From: Bacillus sp. F19
GTDB lineage: Bacteria > Bacillota > Bacilli > Bacillales > Bacillaceae
Reading direction: 5' to 3'
NCBI GenBank assembly: GCA_023823795.1
Contig: CP085710.1
Coordinates: 3,932,001 to 3,996,000 of the forward strand
Length of the DNA stretch: 64,000 nt
Below the pieces are notes generated by a model. That model was given only the letters and a program-made list of their open reading frames with translations, did not search any database and was not told where the DNA came from. Positions within the stretch are counted from its first letter, which is position 1. Each line of letters starts with the position of its first letter. The position numbers and the translations under genes are program-made. Below, one piece after another: positions 8,160 through 18,490 of this stretch.

Positions 8160-9278
8160 TTATTCTCCCAGCAGTGCTTTTGCATCTGAATAGGCTAATC
8201 CATGAGATTCCGCAACGGCTTCATAAGTTACAAACCCATTTAATGTATTGAGACCTTTTAAAAGCGGTTCATTCTCCAAGCAGGCTTTTTTATACCCTTT
8301 ATTCGCAATCTGCACGGCATAAGGAACAGTTACATTTGTAAGGGCAATCGTTGATGTTCTTGGTACCGCTCCAGGCATATTGGCCACAGCATAGTGAAGG
8401 ACGCCATGCTTTTCATACGTAGGATTGTCATGAGTTGTAATTCTGTCTGTAGTAGCAAAAATACCGCCTTGATCGATGGCAATATCAACAATGACTGAAC
8501 CGGCCGTCATACTTTGGACCATTTCTTCGGATACAAGCTTTGGCGCTCTTGCCCCTGGAATCAGCACCGCTCCAATGACAAGATCCGATTGGCTGACAGC
8601 ATAACCAATGTTATAGGGGTTTGACATAAGCGTGGTGATTTCTTTTCCAAAAATATCATCCAGCTGGCGCAGACGATCCGGATTCACATCGAGCATGGTA
8701 ACATCGGCTCCAAGTCCGACGGCAATTTTGGCAGCGTTCGTTCCGGCTACGCCGCCTCCTATTATGGCCACTTTCCCGCGCTTCACTCCTGGAACTCCTG
8801 ACAATAAAATACCCATTCCGCCTTTTGGCTTCTCTAAAAATTGGGCTCCAATTTGCGAGGCCATTCTTCCTGCCACTTCACTCATCGGTGTTAATAGAGG
8901 CAGTGAGCGGTTTGGAAGCTGAACGGTTTCATATGCTATTCCAACTACTTTCCGGTCAATCAGTGCACGCGTAAGCTCAGATTCAGCAGCAAGATGCAGA
9001 TAGGTGAATAAAATTAAGCCTTCACGAAAATGCTGGTATTCAGACGGAAGGGGCTCCTTCACCTTCATAACCATATCCATCGCCCAGGCTTCTTCTGGCG
9101 AAGCTACAATTCTCGCACCTGCTTCAATATACTGATGATCCGGAAAACCAGACCCTTCCCCTGCGTTTTGCTCAATATAAACATCATGGCCCGCCTGAAT
9201 AAGGGGGATGACGCCGGCAGGGGTCATTGCCACACGGTTCTCATTATTTTTAATTTCTTTAGGTATGCCGATTTTCAT
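8160..9278 (-). CDS. ald: Alanine dehydrogenase
   Basis: A 372-aa NAD-dependent L-alanine dehydrogenase (alanine to pyruvate plus ammonia), the family's normal length. It starts [20 protein letters not shown], has the [11 protein letters not shown] segment with the substrate-binding Lys, THLA-type HLAAE, and a Rossmann motif [20 protein letters not shown] near 175. In Bacillus it supports growth on alanine and spore outgrowth. The ATG at 9278 has AGGAGG. It is a single gene, next to the integrase remnant on one side and an SDR gene on the other; I do not see an obvious adeR-like regulator nearby. Confidence 0.97.
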   Translation of the reverse strand: MKIGIPKEIKNNENRVAMTPAGVIPLIQAGHDVYIEQNAGEGSGFPDHQYIEAGARIVASPEEAWAMDMVMKVKEPLPSEYQHFREGLILFTYLHLAAESELTRALIDRKVVGIAYETVQLPNRSLPLLTPMSEVAGRMASQIGAQFLEKPKGGMGILLSGVPGVKRGKVAIIGGGVAGTNAAKIAVGLGADVTMLDVNPDRLRQLDDIFGKEITTLMSNPYNIGYAVSQSDLVIGAVLIPGARAPKLVSEEMVQSMTAGSVIVDIAIDQGGIFATTDRITTHDNPTYEKHGVLHYAVANMPGAVPRTSTIALTNVTVPYAVQIANKGYKKACLENEPLLKGLNTLNGFVTYEAVAESHGLAYSDAKALLGE

Positions 9279-9456
9279 CGTTTTTCCTCCTATATCATTT
9301 CCAATTCATTCCGGTACAATTTTTAGTATTTCCTTAATTCATCATATGGAAACTTAGTATAAATTGGAAATACATTCTAGGAAATGTGCGTTTTTCTTAC
9401 TATTTTAAATAGATTCCTCAATCTTTTTAAAAAATCCCAGCTAAGTTGAGGTGACA

Positions 9457-10215
9457 TTATGGTCTTCGGTTCAATACATTGACAGCTCCGGTAGCCTCAA
9501 TGACAGCGCCTGTAATCATATCTGAATTTTCACTGCATAAAAACGCAATCAGCCTTCCAATATCTTCTCCCGTTCCGGATCTGCCAATCGGAGTCTCCGG
9601 ATCTCTTTTCTCTCTTGCCTGAGAAATAGTCGCTTCCTTCATCTCTCCTGTGATATTGCCAGGGCAGATCATATTTGCTGTAATGCCGTATTCTGCTTCC
9701 TCAATGGCAATGGTTTTTGTGAGAGAAGCAAGCCCGGTTTTTGCTGCACTGAAGGCTGAACGATGGAGCCAGCCGGATGATGAATCAGCTCCTTGAAAAC
9801 CGTAGGTGATAATGCGCCCGTAGTGCTGTTTTCGCATGATGGGAATTACTTTTTTCAAAAGATGAAAGACAGCGGTCAAATTGCCGTCTATCATTTCATG
9901 CCATTCCTCATCCAGATAATCAGCCAGTTTTTTTCTTTCAAATATGTAAGGACCGGCATTATTAATTAAACAGTCGATGCGGCCAAACTTTTTGAATGCC
10001 TCATCGACTAAATAAAGCAGGTCTTCTTTTTTTGTTACGTCCCCTTTAATAAAGAGCATGCGGTCCTCAAGATGTGCATATTGTTTCTTTAGCTGCGCAG
10101 CGGCAGATTCATCACTACGGTAATTAATTGTGACAGAGTAGCCTTTATCCAGGAACAGCTCCGTCACTTTTCTTCCTAAACCTTTTGAACCAGCTGTTAT
10201 GATGGCATGTCTCAA
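9457..10215 (-). CDS. SDR-family oxidoreductase with altered catalytic residue
   Basis: A 252-aa short-chain dehydrogenase/reductase. The TTG at 10215 is chosen because CGAGGAGGATT sits at the right distance; a longer in-frame extension upstream has no ribosome site. The cofactor motif is TAGSKGLG (residues 7-14), NNAG is at 86-89, and PGNI is in the C-terminal part. In the active-site region the usual YxxxK reads FSAAK (F155, K159), and the usual Ser before it is not obvious, so the standard proton relay appears absent. Either the family uses different chemistry, or it is a non-classical reductase. Substrate unknown. Confidence 0.8.
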   Translation of the reverse strand: MRHAIITAGSKGLGRKVTELFLDKGYSVTINYRSDESAAAQLKKQYAHLEDRMLFIKGDVTKKEDLLYLVDEAFKKFGRIDCLINNAGPYIFERKKLADYLDEEWHEMIDGNLTAVFHLLKKVIPIMRKQHYGRIITYGFQGADSSSGWLHRSAFSAAKTGLASLTKTIAIEEAEYGITANMICPGNITGEMKEATISQAREKRDPETPIGRSGTGEDIGRLIAFLCSENSDMITGAVIEATGAVNVLNRRP

Positions 10216-10298
10216 CGTTAAAATCCTCCTCGGTGCACCGGGATATATTATACTTTTTATCTTTTTCATTGTATTGAAATGCAAGCAATCTTACAATA

Positions 10299-10470
10299 CG
10301 AAAAGCGGAACAGCCTGTTTTGCGCAGGCAGACAGATAAGAGTTCACCCGAAAAGTCCGGGTTTGACTTTTTGGGGGAATTTGTTCTGGCCGAGGATTTG
10401 GCGGTGGAGCTGGACAGTACGAAAAGCGGAACAGCTCCTAGCGCAGGCGACTTGAATCAGCTGAAGGTCG
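10299..10470. repeat. Dispersed intergenic repeat, copy A
   Basis: Begins CGAAAAGCGGAACAGC and continues with blocks TTCACCCGAAAAGTCCGGG, TGTTCTGGCCGAGG and GGTGGAGCTGGAC, then a second GAAAAGCGGAACAGC. The same blocks in the same order recur at 24251-24380, and the first block at 63938. It contains short G/C-rich hairpins and no reading frame. It resembles the REP-like repeats common between genes of Bacillaceae. Confidence 0.7.
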
Positions 10471-10479
10471 TCAATTAAA

Positions 10480-11362
10480 CTATTTAAAGGCTTCATACGG
10501 ATCCTTTGGTTACCCGATTCATTGATTTTAGCTGTTTTGGGGACTCATACCCATCCTATGATTACCCTACTTATCAATTTTAGCTGTTTTGGGGACTCAT
10601 ACCCATCCTATGATTAACCAACTTATCGACTTTAGCTGTTTTGGGGTCTCATTCTCATCCTATGATTACCCAATTCATTGATTTTAGCTGTTTTGGGGAC
10701 TCATACCCATCCTATGATTACCCAATTCATTGAATTTAACTGTTTTGGGGACTCATACCCATCCTATGATTACCCAACTTATCGAATTTAGCTGTTTTGG
10801 GGACTCATACCCATCCTATGATTACACAATTCATTGATTTTAGCTGTTTTGGGGACTCATACCCATCCTATGATTACACAACTTATCGACTTTAGCTGTT
10901 TTGAGGTCTCATTCGCATCCTATGATTACCCAATTCATTAATTTTAGCTGTTTTGGGGACTCATACCCATCCTATGATTACACAACTTATCGACTTTAGC
11001 TGTTTTGAGGTCTCATTCGCATCCTATGATTACCCAATTCATTAATTTTAGCTGTTTTGGGGACTCATACCCATCCTATGATTACCCTACTTATCAATTT
11101 TAGCTGTTTTGGGGACTCATACCCATCCTATGATTACCCTACTTATCGACTTTAGCTGTTTTGGGGTCTCATTCTCATCCTATGATTACCCAATTCATTG
11201 ATTTTAGCTGTTTTGGGGACTCATACCCATCCTATGATTACCCTACTTATCAATTTTTAGCTGTTTTGGGGCTTCATACGTAATCTATGATTACCCGGTT
11301 CATTGATGTTAACTGATTTGGGGCTACATACGGATCCTATGATTACCCAATTATTGGAGTTT
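10480..11362. repeat. 52-bp tandem repeat array, about 17 copies
   Basis: A nearly continuous array of a 52-bp unit with core TTTAGCTGTTTTGGGG, followed by ACTCATACCCATCCTATGAT and TACCC(A/T)A(A/C)TTATTG-like sequence. Fifteen copies are close and regular; those at the edges (10480-10525 and 11257-11362) are diverged. Two sub-types alternate (CAATTCATTGATTTT with GGGGACTCATACCC; CTTATCGACTTT with GGGGTCTCATTCTC or GAGGTCTCATTCGC), giving a 104-bp higher-order period. 52 is not a multiple of three and no frame is open, so it is noncoding. There are no unique spacers, so it is not a CRISPR array. Confidence 0.9.
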
Positions 11363-11384
11363 AAAGTTGGCTTTTTTAAGTAAT

Positions 11385-11800
11385 ACATCTAATGCAGGCA
11401 ATTTTCTTCTTCCCGCATTGACGGTTATGGAAGGAGGACTTTTTTTATTTCAGGCTTTTTCTGCCTTTTTTGCTTGCTGGACAAGGATTTATTCTCTATT
11501 TGTATTTTACTACAAGGTCTGCAGGGCCTTCAGCCTTTGATGCCCGCAGAAACAAATTCTGCATTTTTGACGATGGCCCTTTATGCAAGCCGTGTTTTTG
11601 TTCAGTATATTTCAGGTGTCAGCGCCTCAGCTGATATGGCGAGATGCGCGAAATCTCCTAAGCATGGCTTTTTCGGCTTATACGCCTCAATCTTTTTGGA
11701 TTTTTCCTGACAGTATGCTTTGGGGCTTTAGTGCCTTTTATTATAACCAGCTGAATCCATTCATATCAGCAAGCTCTTTATCCGATTCATGCCGATCGTG
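11385..11800 (+). pseudogene. Decayed gene, possibly for a membrane protein
   Basis: Hydrophobic protein-like segments are scattered over all three plus-strand frames: FLLPALTVMEGGLFLFQAF, then FLTMALYASRVFVQYIS, then IWRDARNLLSMAF and WGFSAFYYNQLNPFIS. The pattern suggests a membrane-protein gene with several frameshifts, but no family can be named. Confidence 0.25.
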
Positions 11801-11947
11801 ATGGTTATTTTCTTTTGATTTTATCCATTTTTTCCATTAATTTGAACAATGAGGGCAATTGTTTGCGGGATCTGTATATATTTCATTATTCCTGAACGTT
11901 TTTCACTAGGCTTTATCTTCTCTTGCTTGCTCTACTGGATCCTAATA

Positions 11948-11993
11948 AAAACAAGAAAAAAGTCATCATGATTGATGACTTTTTTCTTGTTTT
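11948..11993. terminator. Strong bidirectional terminator
   Basis: Near-perfect inverted repeat AACAAGAAAAAAGTCATCA / TGATGACTTTTTTCTTGTT with a four-base loop. It ends the small minus-strand gene at 12006. Confidence 0.85.
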
Positions 11994-12005
11994 CATGCGG
12001 CTTCA

Positions 12006-12176
12006 CTATTCTATTTCTGCTTCTCTCGGCTGAAGATTTTCCTGAAGGAAATTTTGCTCGTATTGCTGCTCAACTACCCCGCTTGAATAAGCATCTGTAA
12101 TAAGCTGTGAAGTTTCATTTTCACCCTCATAATCATAATAAGCAGATTGATTTTTCGGATCTTTTTCTTTTCCCAT
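12006..12176 (-). CDS. Small acidic protein, YozQ/DUF4025-like
   Basis: A 56-aa product beginning MGKEKDPKNQSAYYDYEGEN and ending LQPREAEIE. It is acidic, rich in Q/E/Y, with no membrane segment. ATG at 12176 is preceded by GAGGAGCTGATATC. The ETSQLITDAYSSGVVEQQYE region resembles the short B. subtilis YozQ family (DUF4025) as I remember it; function unknown. It sits between argH and a strong terminator. Confidence 0.7.
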   Translation of the reverse strand: MGKEKDPKNQSAYYDYEGENETSQLITDAYSSGVVEQQYEQNFLQENLQPREAEIE

Positions 12177-12255
12177 CGATATCAGCTCCTCGTATTCAGA
12201 TAGTGTCTCTGTACTATCGTTTGTGAAAATGGACCTGTTTACGATGGTAAAACCT

Positions 12256-13638
12256 TCAAATTTTACTCAGTAATACTTTTTCAGCCTTAGCTATCGCTTC
12301 AATTACCTTTGAAAAACCTGTACCGCCATCACTGTTTCTTTTTGCAACAGCAGTGTATGGATCAATTGTTTCGAATATATCCGAAGTAAATAAAGAAGAT
12401 GCATCCTGATATTCTTCGAGTGAAAGATCTTTTAAATAAATGCCTTTTTCAATGCACGTATAAACAAGTTTCCCAACTACTTCGTGTGCTTCTCTGAAAG
12501 GCATGCCTTTTTTCGCAAGATAATCAGCAAGCTCCGTCGCATTTGAAAAATCTTCTGTTGTAGCTTTCTTCATTTTCTCTTTTTTCACTTTCAGCGTTCC
12601 GATCATGCCAATAAATATCTGCAGACTTCCTTCTACTGTGCGGACTGTGTCAAACATGCCCTCTTTATCCTCCTGCATATCTTTGTTATATGCGAGCGGC
12701 AATCCTTTCAAGGTCGTCAGCAAAGCAAATAAATGGCCATAAACCCGTCCCGTTTTACCGCGGATTAATTCAGCCATATCCGGGTTTTTCTTCTGCGGCA
12801 TCATTGAGCTTCCCGTTGCGTAAGTATCATCCAGCTCTACAAACTGAAATTCCTGGCTGCACCATAAAATCAGTTCTTCGCATAAGCGTGATAAGTGCAT
12901 CATCATCAGGGAGCTGTTGCTTAGAAATTCAACAATAAAATCACGGTCGCTTACTCCGTCAAGGCTGTTTTCATAAATCCCTTCAAACTCAAGCAGTTCA
13001 GCAGTTAAGTGACGATCAATCGGAAACGTTGTCCCTGCAAGCGCCCCGCAGCCGAGCGGGGAAATATTTATGCGCTTTAAGGATTCATCAAAGCGCTGTT
13101 TATCCCGCTCAAGCATCCAGAAATAAGCTAAGAGGTGATGAGCAAACGATATCGGCTGTGCACGCTGAAGATGAGTATAACCAGGCAAAATCGTTTCTAC
13201 ATTCTCTTTTGCTTTTTCTAAAAGCGTCTGCTGAAATGCTGTAATCAGCTGGGTAATTTCCTTTACATGATTTTTCAAATAAAGGTGCATGTCTGTAGCA
13301 ACTTGGTCGTTCCGGCTTCTGCCGGTATGCAGTTTCCCTCCGACAGGTCCGATTTCATCAATAAGCAGCTTTTCAAGATTTAAATGTATGTCTTCATAAT
13401 CAACAGAAAACTGAAGCTCGCCGTTTTCAGCCTTTTCTTTTAAAAGAAGAAGGCCTGTTTTAATTTGCTCTGCTTCAGCAGGTTCGATGATCCCGCATTG
13501 TCCGAGCATGTGAACATGCGCAAGACTTCCCTGTATATCTTCTAGAACGAGTTCTTTATCAAATGAAATGGATGCTCCAAATTCATCCACCCATTTTTCA
13601 GGTGTTTTTTGAAAACGTCCACCCCACAGTTTTTTCAT
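12256..13638 (-). CDS. argH: Argininosuccinate lyase
   Basis: A 460-aa lyase that splits argininosuccinate to arginine and fumarate, the last step of arginine synthesis; length is normal. It opens [20 protein letters not shown], contains [13 protein letters not shown] and the superfamily signature [12 protein letters not shown] with the catalytic Ser loop. Its ATG overlaps the stop of argG by four bases, so the two are one operon with coupled translation. Confidence 0.98.
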   Translation of the reverse strand: MKKLWGGRFQKTPEKWVDEFGASISFDKELVLEDIQGSLAHVHMLGQCGIIEPAEAEQIKTGLLLLKEKAENGELQFSVDYEDIHLNLEKLLIDEIGPVGGKLHTGRSRNDQVATDMHLYLKNHVKEITQLITAFQQTLLEKAKENVETILPGYTHLQRAQPISFAHHLLAYFWMLERDKQRFDESLKRINISPLGCGALAGTTFPIDRHLTAELLEFEGIYENSLDGVSDRDFIVEFLSNSSLMMMHLSRLCEELILWCSQEFQFVELDDTYATGSSMMPQKKNPDMAELIRGKTGRVYGHLFALLTTLKGLPLAYNKDMQEDKEGMFDTVRTVEGSLQIFIGMIGTLKVKKEKMKKATTEDFSNATELADYLAKKGMPFREAHEVVGKLVYTCIEKGIYLKDLSLEEYQDASSLFTSDIFETIDPYTAVAKRNSDGGTGFSKVIEAIAKAEKVLLSKI

Positions 13639-14846
13639 ACGTTCACCTTCTTTTTTCCCTGTACCATGCTGCTTACTTTGGTAGGAAGTCCATAAAGAGA
13701 GATGAACCCAACTGCTGCCTGATGATCAAACGAATCCTCAGTTGTATATGTTGCAAGCTTTTCATCATAAAGAGAGTATGCAGATTTTCTTCCTTCAACA
13801 ATGGCATGGCCTTTAAAGAGTTTTACCCGAACCGTTCCTGTTACATAAGTTTGGGTCTCTTTCAGGAATCCAAGCAGGGCATCCTTGAGCGGAGAAAACC
13901 ATAAACCGTTATAAATGAGCTCTGTCAGCTTCATTTCAATAACAGGTTTAAAATGTGCCACTTCTTTTACAAGAGTCAGATCTTCTAATTCTTTATGAGC
14001 TTTAAGCAGCGTAATTGCAGCCGGACATTCATATACTTCACGCGATTTAATTCCAACAAGGCGGTTTTCTACATGATCAATTCTTCCGACTCCATGCTTG
14101 CCTGCAAGTGCATTTAAATGAAGAATTAACTCTGCCAGGGGATAAGAGGCACCATTTAATGAAACCGGCACACCCTGTTCAAATTCGATCTCCACCATGT
14201 CAGGTGTATCAGGTGTATTCTCAATGGAATTTGTCAGGTCATATGCTTCTTCGGGAGGAGCTGCCCATGGATCTTCAAGAACTCCGCACTCATTGCTTCG
14301 GCCCCATAAGTTCTGATCAATTGAAAACGGACTTCCTAGATTAATTGGAATAGGAATATTGTTTTCCTGTGCATATTGAATTTCTTCCTCACGCGACCAG
14401 CTCCACTCGCGGACTGGAGCAAGCACTTCAAGGTCAGGGTTCAAAGCTTTAATAGATACTTCAAACCGAACCTGATCATTGCCTTTTCCCGTACAGCCGT
14501 GCGCAACTGCGATGGCATTCTCCTGCTCAGCAACCTCTACAAGCTTTTTAGCTATCAACGGACGTGACAGGGCAGATATAAGCGGGTATTTCCCTTCATA
14601 TAAAGCATGTGATTGAAGAGCAACCAATGCATATTCATCAGCAAATTCCTTTTTAGCATCAATTACGTATGATTTAGAAGCTCCGACCTGCAGCGCTTTG
14701 CTTTGAATAAATGCAAGGTCTTTTCCTTCGCCGACATCCAAACAGCATGCTATCACCTCATACCCTTGATCCTGAAGCCACTTGATTGCTACTGATGTAT
14801 CTAACCCGCCTGAATAAGCCAACACTACTTTTTTATTTAAATTCAA
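13635..14846 (-). CDS. argG: Argininosuccinate synthase
   Basis: A 403-aa ATP-dependent ligase joining citrulline and aspartate. The N-terminal nucleotide loop AYSGGLDTS (residues 9-17) and the segments [15 protein letters not shown] and YEGKYPL are typical. The start is TTG at 14846 with GAGAGGGGAAATTAAG upstream; there is no nearby ATG in frame. First gene of argG-argH; ARG-box-like sequences lie just upstream (14864-14916). Confidence 0.98.
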   Translation of the reverse strand: MNLNKKVVLAYSGGLDTSVAIKWLQDQGYEVIACCLDVGEGKDLAFIQSKALQVGASKSYVIDAKKEFADEYALVALQSHALYEGKYPLISALSRPLIAKKLVEVAEQENAIAVAHGCTGKGNDQVRFEVSIKALNPDLEVLAPVREWSWSREEEIQYAQENNIPIPINLGSPFSIDQNLWGRSNECGVLEDPWAAPPEEAYDLTNSIENTPDTPDMVEIEFEQGVPVSLNGASYPLAELILHLNALAGKHGVGRIDHVENRLVGIKSREVYECPAAITLLKAHKELEDLTLVKEVAHFKPVIEMKLTELIYNGLWFSPLKDALLGFLKETQTYVTGTVRVKLFKGHAIVEGRKSAYSLYDEKLATYTTEDSFDHQAAVGFISLYGLPTKVSSMVQGKKKVNV

Positions 14847-14863
14847 CTTAATTTCCCCTCTCA

Positions 14864-14916
14864 GATGTATAAATATTAATTAAGATTTATAACTATTCAT
14901 TTGATAAATACCACTT
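14864..14916 (-). promoter_or_regulatory. Putative AhrC/ArgR operator region of argGH
   Basis: GATGTATAAATATTAATT (14864-14881) matches most positions of the B. subtilis ARG box CATGAATAAAAATTCAAG, and TTATAACTATTCATTTG lies about 20 bases further. A tandem arrangement directly before argG fits AhrC repression by arginine. Not footprinted. Confidence 0.45.
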
Positions 14917-15031
14917 TAACAAGTTATTCACTGTTTTTCAATAGGTTTCTCAAAACTTTTTATGAAATAATCGTGAACTTTATGCACGTGTCATGTAGAA
15001 TAAAGGAAAGCTTACGCACGGGGGAATGACA

Positions 15032-15343
15032 ATGAAACATTTTCGTTTTAGCGAGCGGCTTGGAATCAATCTTCCAAACCTCGAAATGGAGTGGGAAAAA
15101 ATTCACCCCCATGAACAGGAAGCGATCCTGATGCAATGGGAAAAGATCCGGGGGAGCATACCGGATCAAATCGCAAAAATAGAAGAACAGATTAACTCGA
15201 AACAGGATGAACTGAACAATGAAGAGGATTTTTCAAGATCCTGCAGGCTTAACGCTGAAATATCCGAGCACGCATCTATTATTAATGATTTATGGCTGTG
15301 GTTCAGACTTCATCAGCATGTATCAGAACGTGTGCATTATTAA
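15032..15343 (+). CDS. Small charged cytoplasmic protein, unknown
   Basis: A 103-aa soluble, Glu/Gln-rich, largely helical protein beginning MKHFRFSERLGINLPNLEME and ending HQHVSERVHY. Residues about 20-85 could form a coiled coil or helical hairpin (IAKIEEQINSKQDELNNEED). The ATG at 15032 is preferred over one six bases upstream because GGGG is then seven bases away. It is single, convergent with moaB across a terminator. I do not recognise the family. Confidence 0.65.
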   Translation: MKHFRFSERLGINLPNLEMEWEKIHPHEQEAILMQWEKIRGSIPDQIAKIEEQINSKQDELNNEEDFSRSCRLNAEISEHASIINDLWLWFRLHQHVSERVHY

Positions 15344-15372
15344 GGTATAGAAATAAGATAATTATGCATAAA

Positions 15373-15402
15373 AAAACATCACCTGAGACGGTGATGTTTT
15401 TA
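15373..15402. terminator. Bidirectional terminator between 15032 gene and moaB
   Basis: ACATCACC / GGTGATGT with a six-base loop, poly-A on the left and poly-T on the right. Confidence 0.85.
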
Positions 15403-15924
15403 AGTGCATGATTTCAGATCTTTATTAACTTCTCTTACTACATGTCCCAATTCCGGAATGATCAGCTTTTCCATTGCCAGTTTAACAGCACCAGCCGAAC
15501 CTGGCATAGAGAAGATAACTGTATCATCTGAAACGCCGCCTATAGCTCTGCTCAGGATGGCTGATGATCCAATGTCCTCCTGGTAGCTCAGCATTCTGAA
15601 CAGCTCTCCAAAGCCTGGAATTTCTTTTTCAAGCAAGCTCTGAACTGCTTCAATAGTTACGTCTCTTTTTGCAATTCCAGTGCCTCCATTTAGAAGGATC
15701 ACGTCAATCTTACTCGATTTGCACCCTCTGTTAACAGCGCTTTTAATTAACGTTTCTTCATCAGGAATGATTTCATATTGAACAACTTCATGACCTGCTT
15801 TTTTAATAAGTGCCGAGATTAGCTGACCGCTTTTATCCGTATCTGCCGTTCTAGTATCGCTGACCGTTATAACTTTGCAATATACCTTTGAAGGTGCCTG
15901 CAATTTATGTTCAATTGCACTCAT
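15400..15924 (-). CDS. moaB: Molybdenum cofactor biosynthesis protein MoaB
   Basis: A 174-aa MogA/MoaB-fold protein for molybdopterin adenylylation or related steps. Conserved blocks are VITVSDTRTADTDKSGQ, LNGGTGIAKRDVTIEAV and the SMPGSAGAVKLAM loop near the C-terminus. Its start overlaps the ecsC-like gene stop by four bases (15921-15924), so it is co-transcribed with it. Same position (between argG and ackA) as in B. subtilis. Confidence 0.93.
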   Translation of the reverse strand: MSAIEHKLQAPSKVYCKVITVSDTRTADTDKSGQLISALIKKAGHEVVQYEIIPDEETLIKSAVNRGCKSSKIDVILLNGGTGIAKRDVTIEAVQSLLEKEIPGFGELFRMLSYQEDIGSSAILSRAIGGVSDDTVIFSMPGSAGAVKLAMEKLIIPELGHVVREVNKDLKSCT

Positions 15925-16766
15925 AAATCGGCATCCTTTTTTTCAAGCAGCAGCCTGTAGCGGTAATATTGATGGGCGAAATCTGTAATTTGTCTTGTCA
16001 GCTGGTAATTGACACCGGCCCCAATGGCCATGCCGATCAAGGGAATACCGCCAATCATCTTTTTTCTCAGCATAGATATAGCTGATACTTTTACAAGCTG
16101 TTTAAGTAAATGATCAATGCTCGCCTGATTTGCAAGCTTGTCTTCTCCCTCATAAAAAAACGGATTTTCATCATTGTTATTCAGGTCTTCTGTCAAAGCA
16201 ACCCATTGCTTATAGCGCAGATGCTTGGGAAGAAGTGCAGCATGGTAAACTTTTAAAGATGTCATCATTTCAAAAGGAGAATTCACTTCATAGCCGTAGC
16301 TTAGAGCCGTCATTTGTACAGCACGCAGGTTTAACAGCATTTGAGCTGGAAGATCAATCCCCATTAATAGGAATCCCCCTGTCCCTGCTAAACCGCCTTG
16401 AACGAATGAATAAAGACGATGCTTGGATAATTGTAAATCTGATATGTAATGCAGCTGATCTACACTGAGTTTTTTCATGTCATAAATGTGATGAATGTCT
16501 TCATCAAATGTTTTTGCCGTCATGAGCAGCTGCTGTCTTGCATCATGCTGCACATGTGAGTTTTGAATGAAAGAATGCAAATGAAAGAGGATATCGTCAA
16601 ACTTATCGAAGAATTTCCGTTTGATCGGCTCTGGAATGCCGTTAAGCTTTCGGTTTAGCCACTTGTCATACGTGCGGCCAAAATCTGAGCGAAGATCCTC
16701 CCCCAAGTGCTGTTCCCACACTTGTATTTCTGCAAGCAACTGACTTTCCCGATTTGATAGCGTCAT
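15921..16766 (-). CDS. EcsC-family protein
   Basis: A 281-aa member of the EcsC family. The glycine-rich segment VQGGLAGTGGFLLMGIDLPA and the C-terminal LRKKMIGGIPLIGMAIGAGV are the family core; the N-terminal third is helical and charged. EcsC proteins have been linked to ABC-transporter loci, but their biochemical role is not known. Possible membrane association at the Gly-rich hydrophobic stretches. Directly upstream of and overlapping moaB. The ATG has GGGAGGAAGG upstream, and a TATAAT-like box lies about 40 bases before it (16807-16812). Confidence 0.8.
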   Translation of the reverse strand: MTLSNRESQLLAEIQVWEQHLGEDLRSDFGRTYDKWLNRKLNGIPEPIKRKFFDKFDDILFHLHSFIQNSHVQHDARQQLLMTAKTFDEDIHHIYDMKKLSVDQLHYISDLQLSKHRLYSFVQGGLAGTGGFLLMGIDLPAQMLLNLRAVQMTALSYGYEVNSPFEMMTSLKVYHAALLPKHLRYKQWVALTEDLNNNDENPFFYEGEDKLANQASIDHLLKQLVKVSAISMLRKKMIGGIPLIGMAIGAGVNYQLTRQITDFAHQYYRYRLLLEKKDADL

Positions 16767-16960
16767 TTTCCTTCCTCCCGTTTTCAGACATCACCATTGT
16801 TATTTAATTATATCATATTGGATCGTGCAGTTTCATGGATGTTAGCAGGCTGCTTTTTGCTTGAATCAATTTAATAAGAGACCTGCGGCAACATATAATA
16901 TGGCTGCAGGTAAAACAGGGCATTTCCACTAATGCAATTTGCTTTCATGAAAGGAAGAAT

Positions 16961-16994
16961 TCAAAAAAAGACAGCCATCAATGATGACTGCCTT
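16961..16994 (-). terminator. Terminator of ackA
   Basis: On the minus strand GGCAGTCATCA / TGATGGCTGTC pairs (with two G-U) and is followed by seven T. Confidence 0.8.
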
Positions 16995-17009
16995 TCTATC
17001 GTTCAATTC

Positions 17010-18197
17010 TTATTTAGCAATGCGTTCAACATCGCGCGCAATCATAACTTCCTCATTTGTCGGAATTATGATGACTTTTACTGGTGAGTGAGGATAGCTT
17101 ACGAACGCCTCTTCGCCGCGTACATGATTAAGTGCAGGATCCCAGTATACACCCATGAATTCTAATCCGCGAAGTACACGTTCGCGAATATTGATGCTGT
17201 TCTCACCGATTCCGGCTGTGAAGATGATGGCATCTACTCCTGACATGCGTGCTGCATAGGAACCGATATATTTGTGGATTCTGCTTGCAAATACTTCTAA
17301 TGAAGTTCTTGCACGATCATTTCCCTCTTCTGCAGCTTTTTCGATGTCGCGAAGGTCGGATGATAATCCTGAAATTCCAAGCAGACCGCTTTTTTTGTTT
17401 AAAATGTCCAATACTTCTATTGCAGAATGACCAGTTTTCTCCATGATGAATGGAATTAAAGCAGGATCGATATTCCCTGAACGAGTTCCCATCGCTACAC
17501 CAGCAAGCGGGGTAAAGCCCATAGATGTATCAATGGATTTTCCGCCTTCAATCGCAGCAATACTTGCACCGTTCCCTAAATGACAGGAAATAAGACGAAG
17601 CTGTTCAATCGGACGGCCTAATAATTCAGCTGCTCTTTCTGAAACATACTTATGAGATGTTCCGTGAAAACCGTATTTACGAATGCCAAATTTCTCATAA
17701 TACTCGTATGGAAGGCTGTATAAGAAAGATTGTTCCGGCATTGTCTGATGAAAAGCTGTATCAAAAACAGCTACAGCAGGCACGTTTGGAAGAACCTCTT
17801 TAAATGCTTTGATACCGACAACGTTAGCCGGGTTATGAAGAGGAGCAAGTTCTGAAAGCTCTTCTATTTCTTTCAATGTTTCAGGAGTAATAAGTACGGA
17901 ATCATCGAATTTTTCTCCGCCGTGAACAACACGGTGGCCAATTCCTTCAATTTCATCCAACGAACCGATAATTCCAAGCTCTGTTAATTTAGAAAGCAGA
18001 ATTTTAACAGCAACAGCATGATCTGGAATATCTGTTGTTTCTGTTATTTTTTCCCCGTTTACTGAAATCGTAAATACGGCTTGATCTAAACCGATTCGTT
18101 CTACAAGACCAGCCGTTAAAACGTCCTCAGCCGGCATCTCGAATAATTGGAACTTCAAAGAAGAGCTCCCTGCATTAATTGCAATTACTTTTGCCAT
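17010..18197 (-). CDS. ackA: Acetate kinase
   Basis: A 395-aa kinase interconverting acetyl phosphate/ADP and acetate/ATP; same length as B. subtilis AckA. It starts [20 protein letters not shown], has [13 protein letters not shown], the catalytic [12 protein letters not shown] loop, [11 protein letters not shown]-type [11 protein letters not shown], and the nucleotide loop [14 protein letters not shown]. It is the overflow arm of glycolysis, with CcpA activation indicated by a perfect cre about 56 bases upstream of the inferred start point (18344). RBS GGAGCGG before ATG. Single gene with its own promoter and terminator. Confidence 0.98.
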   Translation of the reverse strand: MAKVIAINAGSSSLKFQLFEMPAEDVLTAGLVERIGLDQAVFTISVNGEKITETTDIPDHAVAVKILLSKLTELGIIGSLDEIEGIGHRVVHGGEKFDDSVLITPETLKEIEELSELAPLHNPANVVGIKAFKEVLPNVPAVAVFDTAFHQTMPEQSFLYSLPYEYYEKFGIRKYGFHGTSHKYVSERAAELLGRPIEQLRLISCHLGNGASIAAIEGGKSIDTSMGFTPLAGVAMGTRSGNIDPALIPFIMEKTGHSAIEVLDILNKKSGLLGISGLSSDLRDIEKAAEEGNDRARTSLEVFASRIHKYIGSYAARMSGVDAIIFTAGIGENSINIRERVLRGLEFMGVYWDPALNHVRGEEAFVSYPHSPVKVIIIPTNEEVMIARDVERIAK

Positions 18198-18300
18198 TAT
18201 GTTTACCGCTCCTTTTTATATAAAGCACTTTGCATATTTAATAAGAAATGTTCTCTTCCTTATTCTTTACAAATGAACCCGAATATTATCTGCCTTTCTC

Positions 18301-18357
18301 ATTTAAACATTGCATGTCAGACATTTCAAGTACATTTCCAGCTTGCAATCGTTTTCA
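18301..18357 (-). promoter_or_regulatory. ackA promoter with upstream CcpA (cre) site
   Basis: On the minus strand: -35 TTGAAA (18324-18329), 17-bp spacer, -10 TTAAAT (18301-18306). The cre TGAAAACGATTGCA (18344-18357) fits the consensus TGWAARCGNTWNCW at every position. Its centre is about 56 bases upstream of the inferred start, where CcpA acts as an activator of ackA in B. subtilis. Confidence 0.7.
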
Positions 18358-18490
18358 GGTTATATTCGTTTTATTCAGATTTTTCAAGTGAAGCAGAACC
18401 TTTCAGGTTGTTTAAAAATTCATACAATGGCAGAGATGAAAATGTACCCTTTCATTTTTTTTACATCTGAAGAGAGGTGCTCAGCTCAGC

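Noticed and set aside
10480-11362. CRISPR array
   Set aside because: Units repeat end to end with only small sub-type changes; there are no unique spacers and no cas genes.
11474-11801. Two short overlapping plus-strand frames
   Set aside because: No ribosome site and no full domain; read together with the third frame they look like one decayed gene.
18198-18300. Small gene upstream of ackA
   Set aside because: Short frames here lack start sites; promoter and cre elements explain the region.
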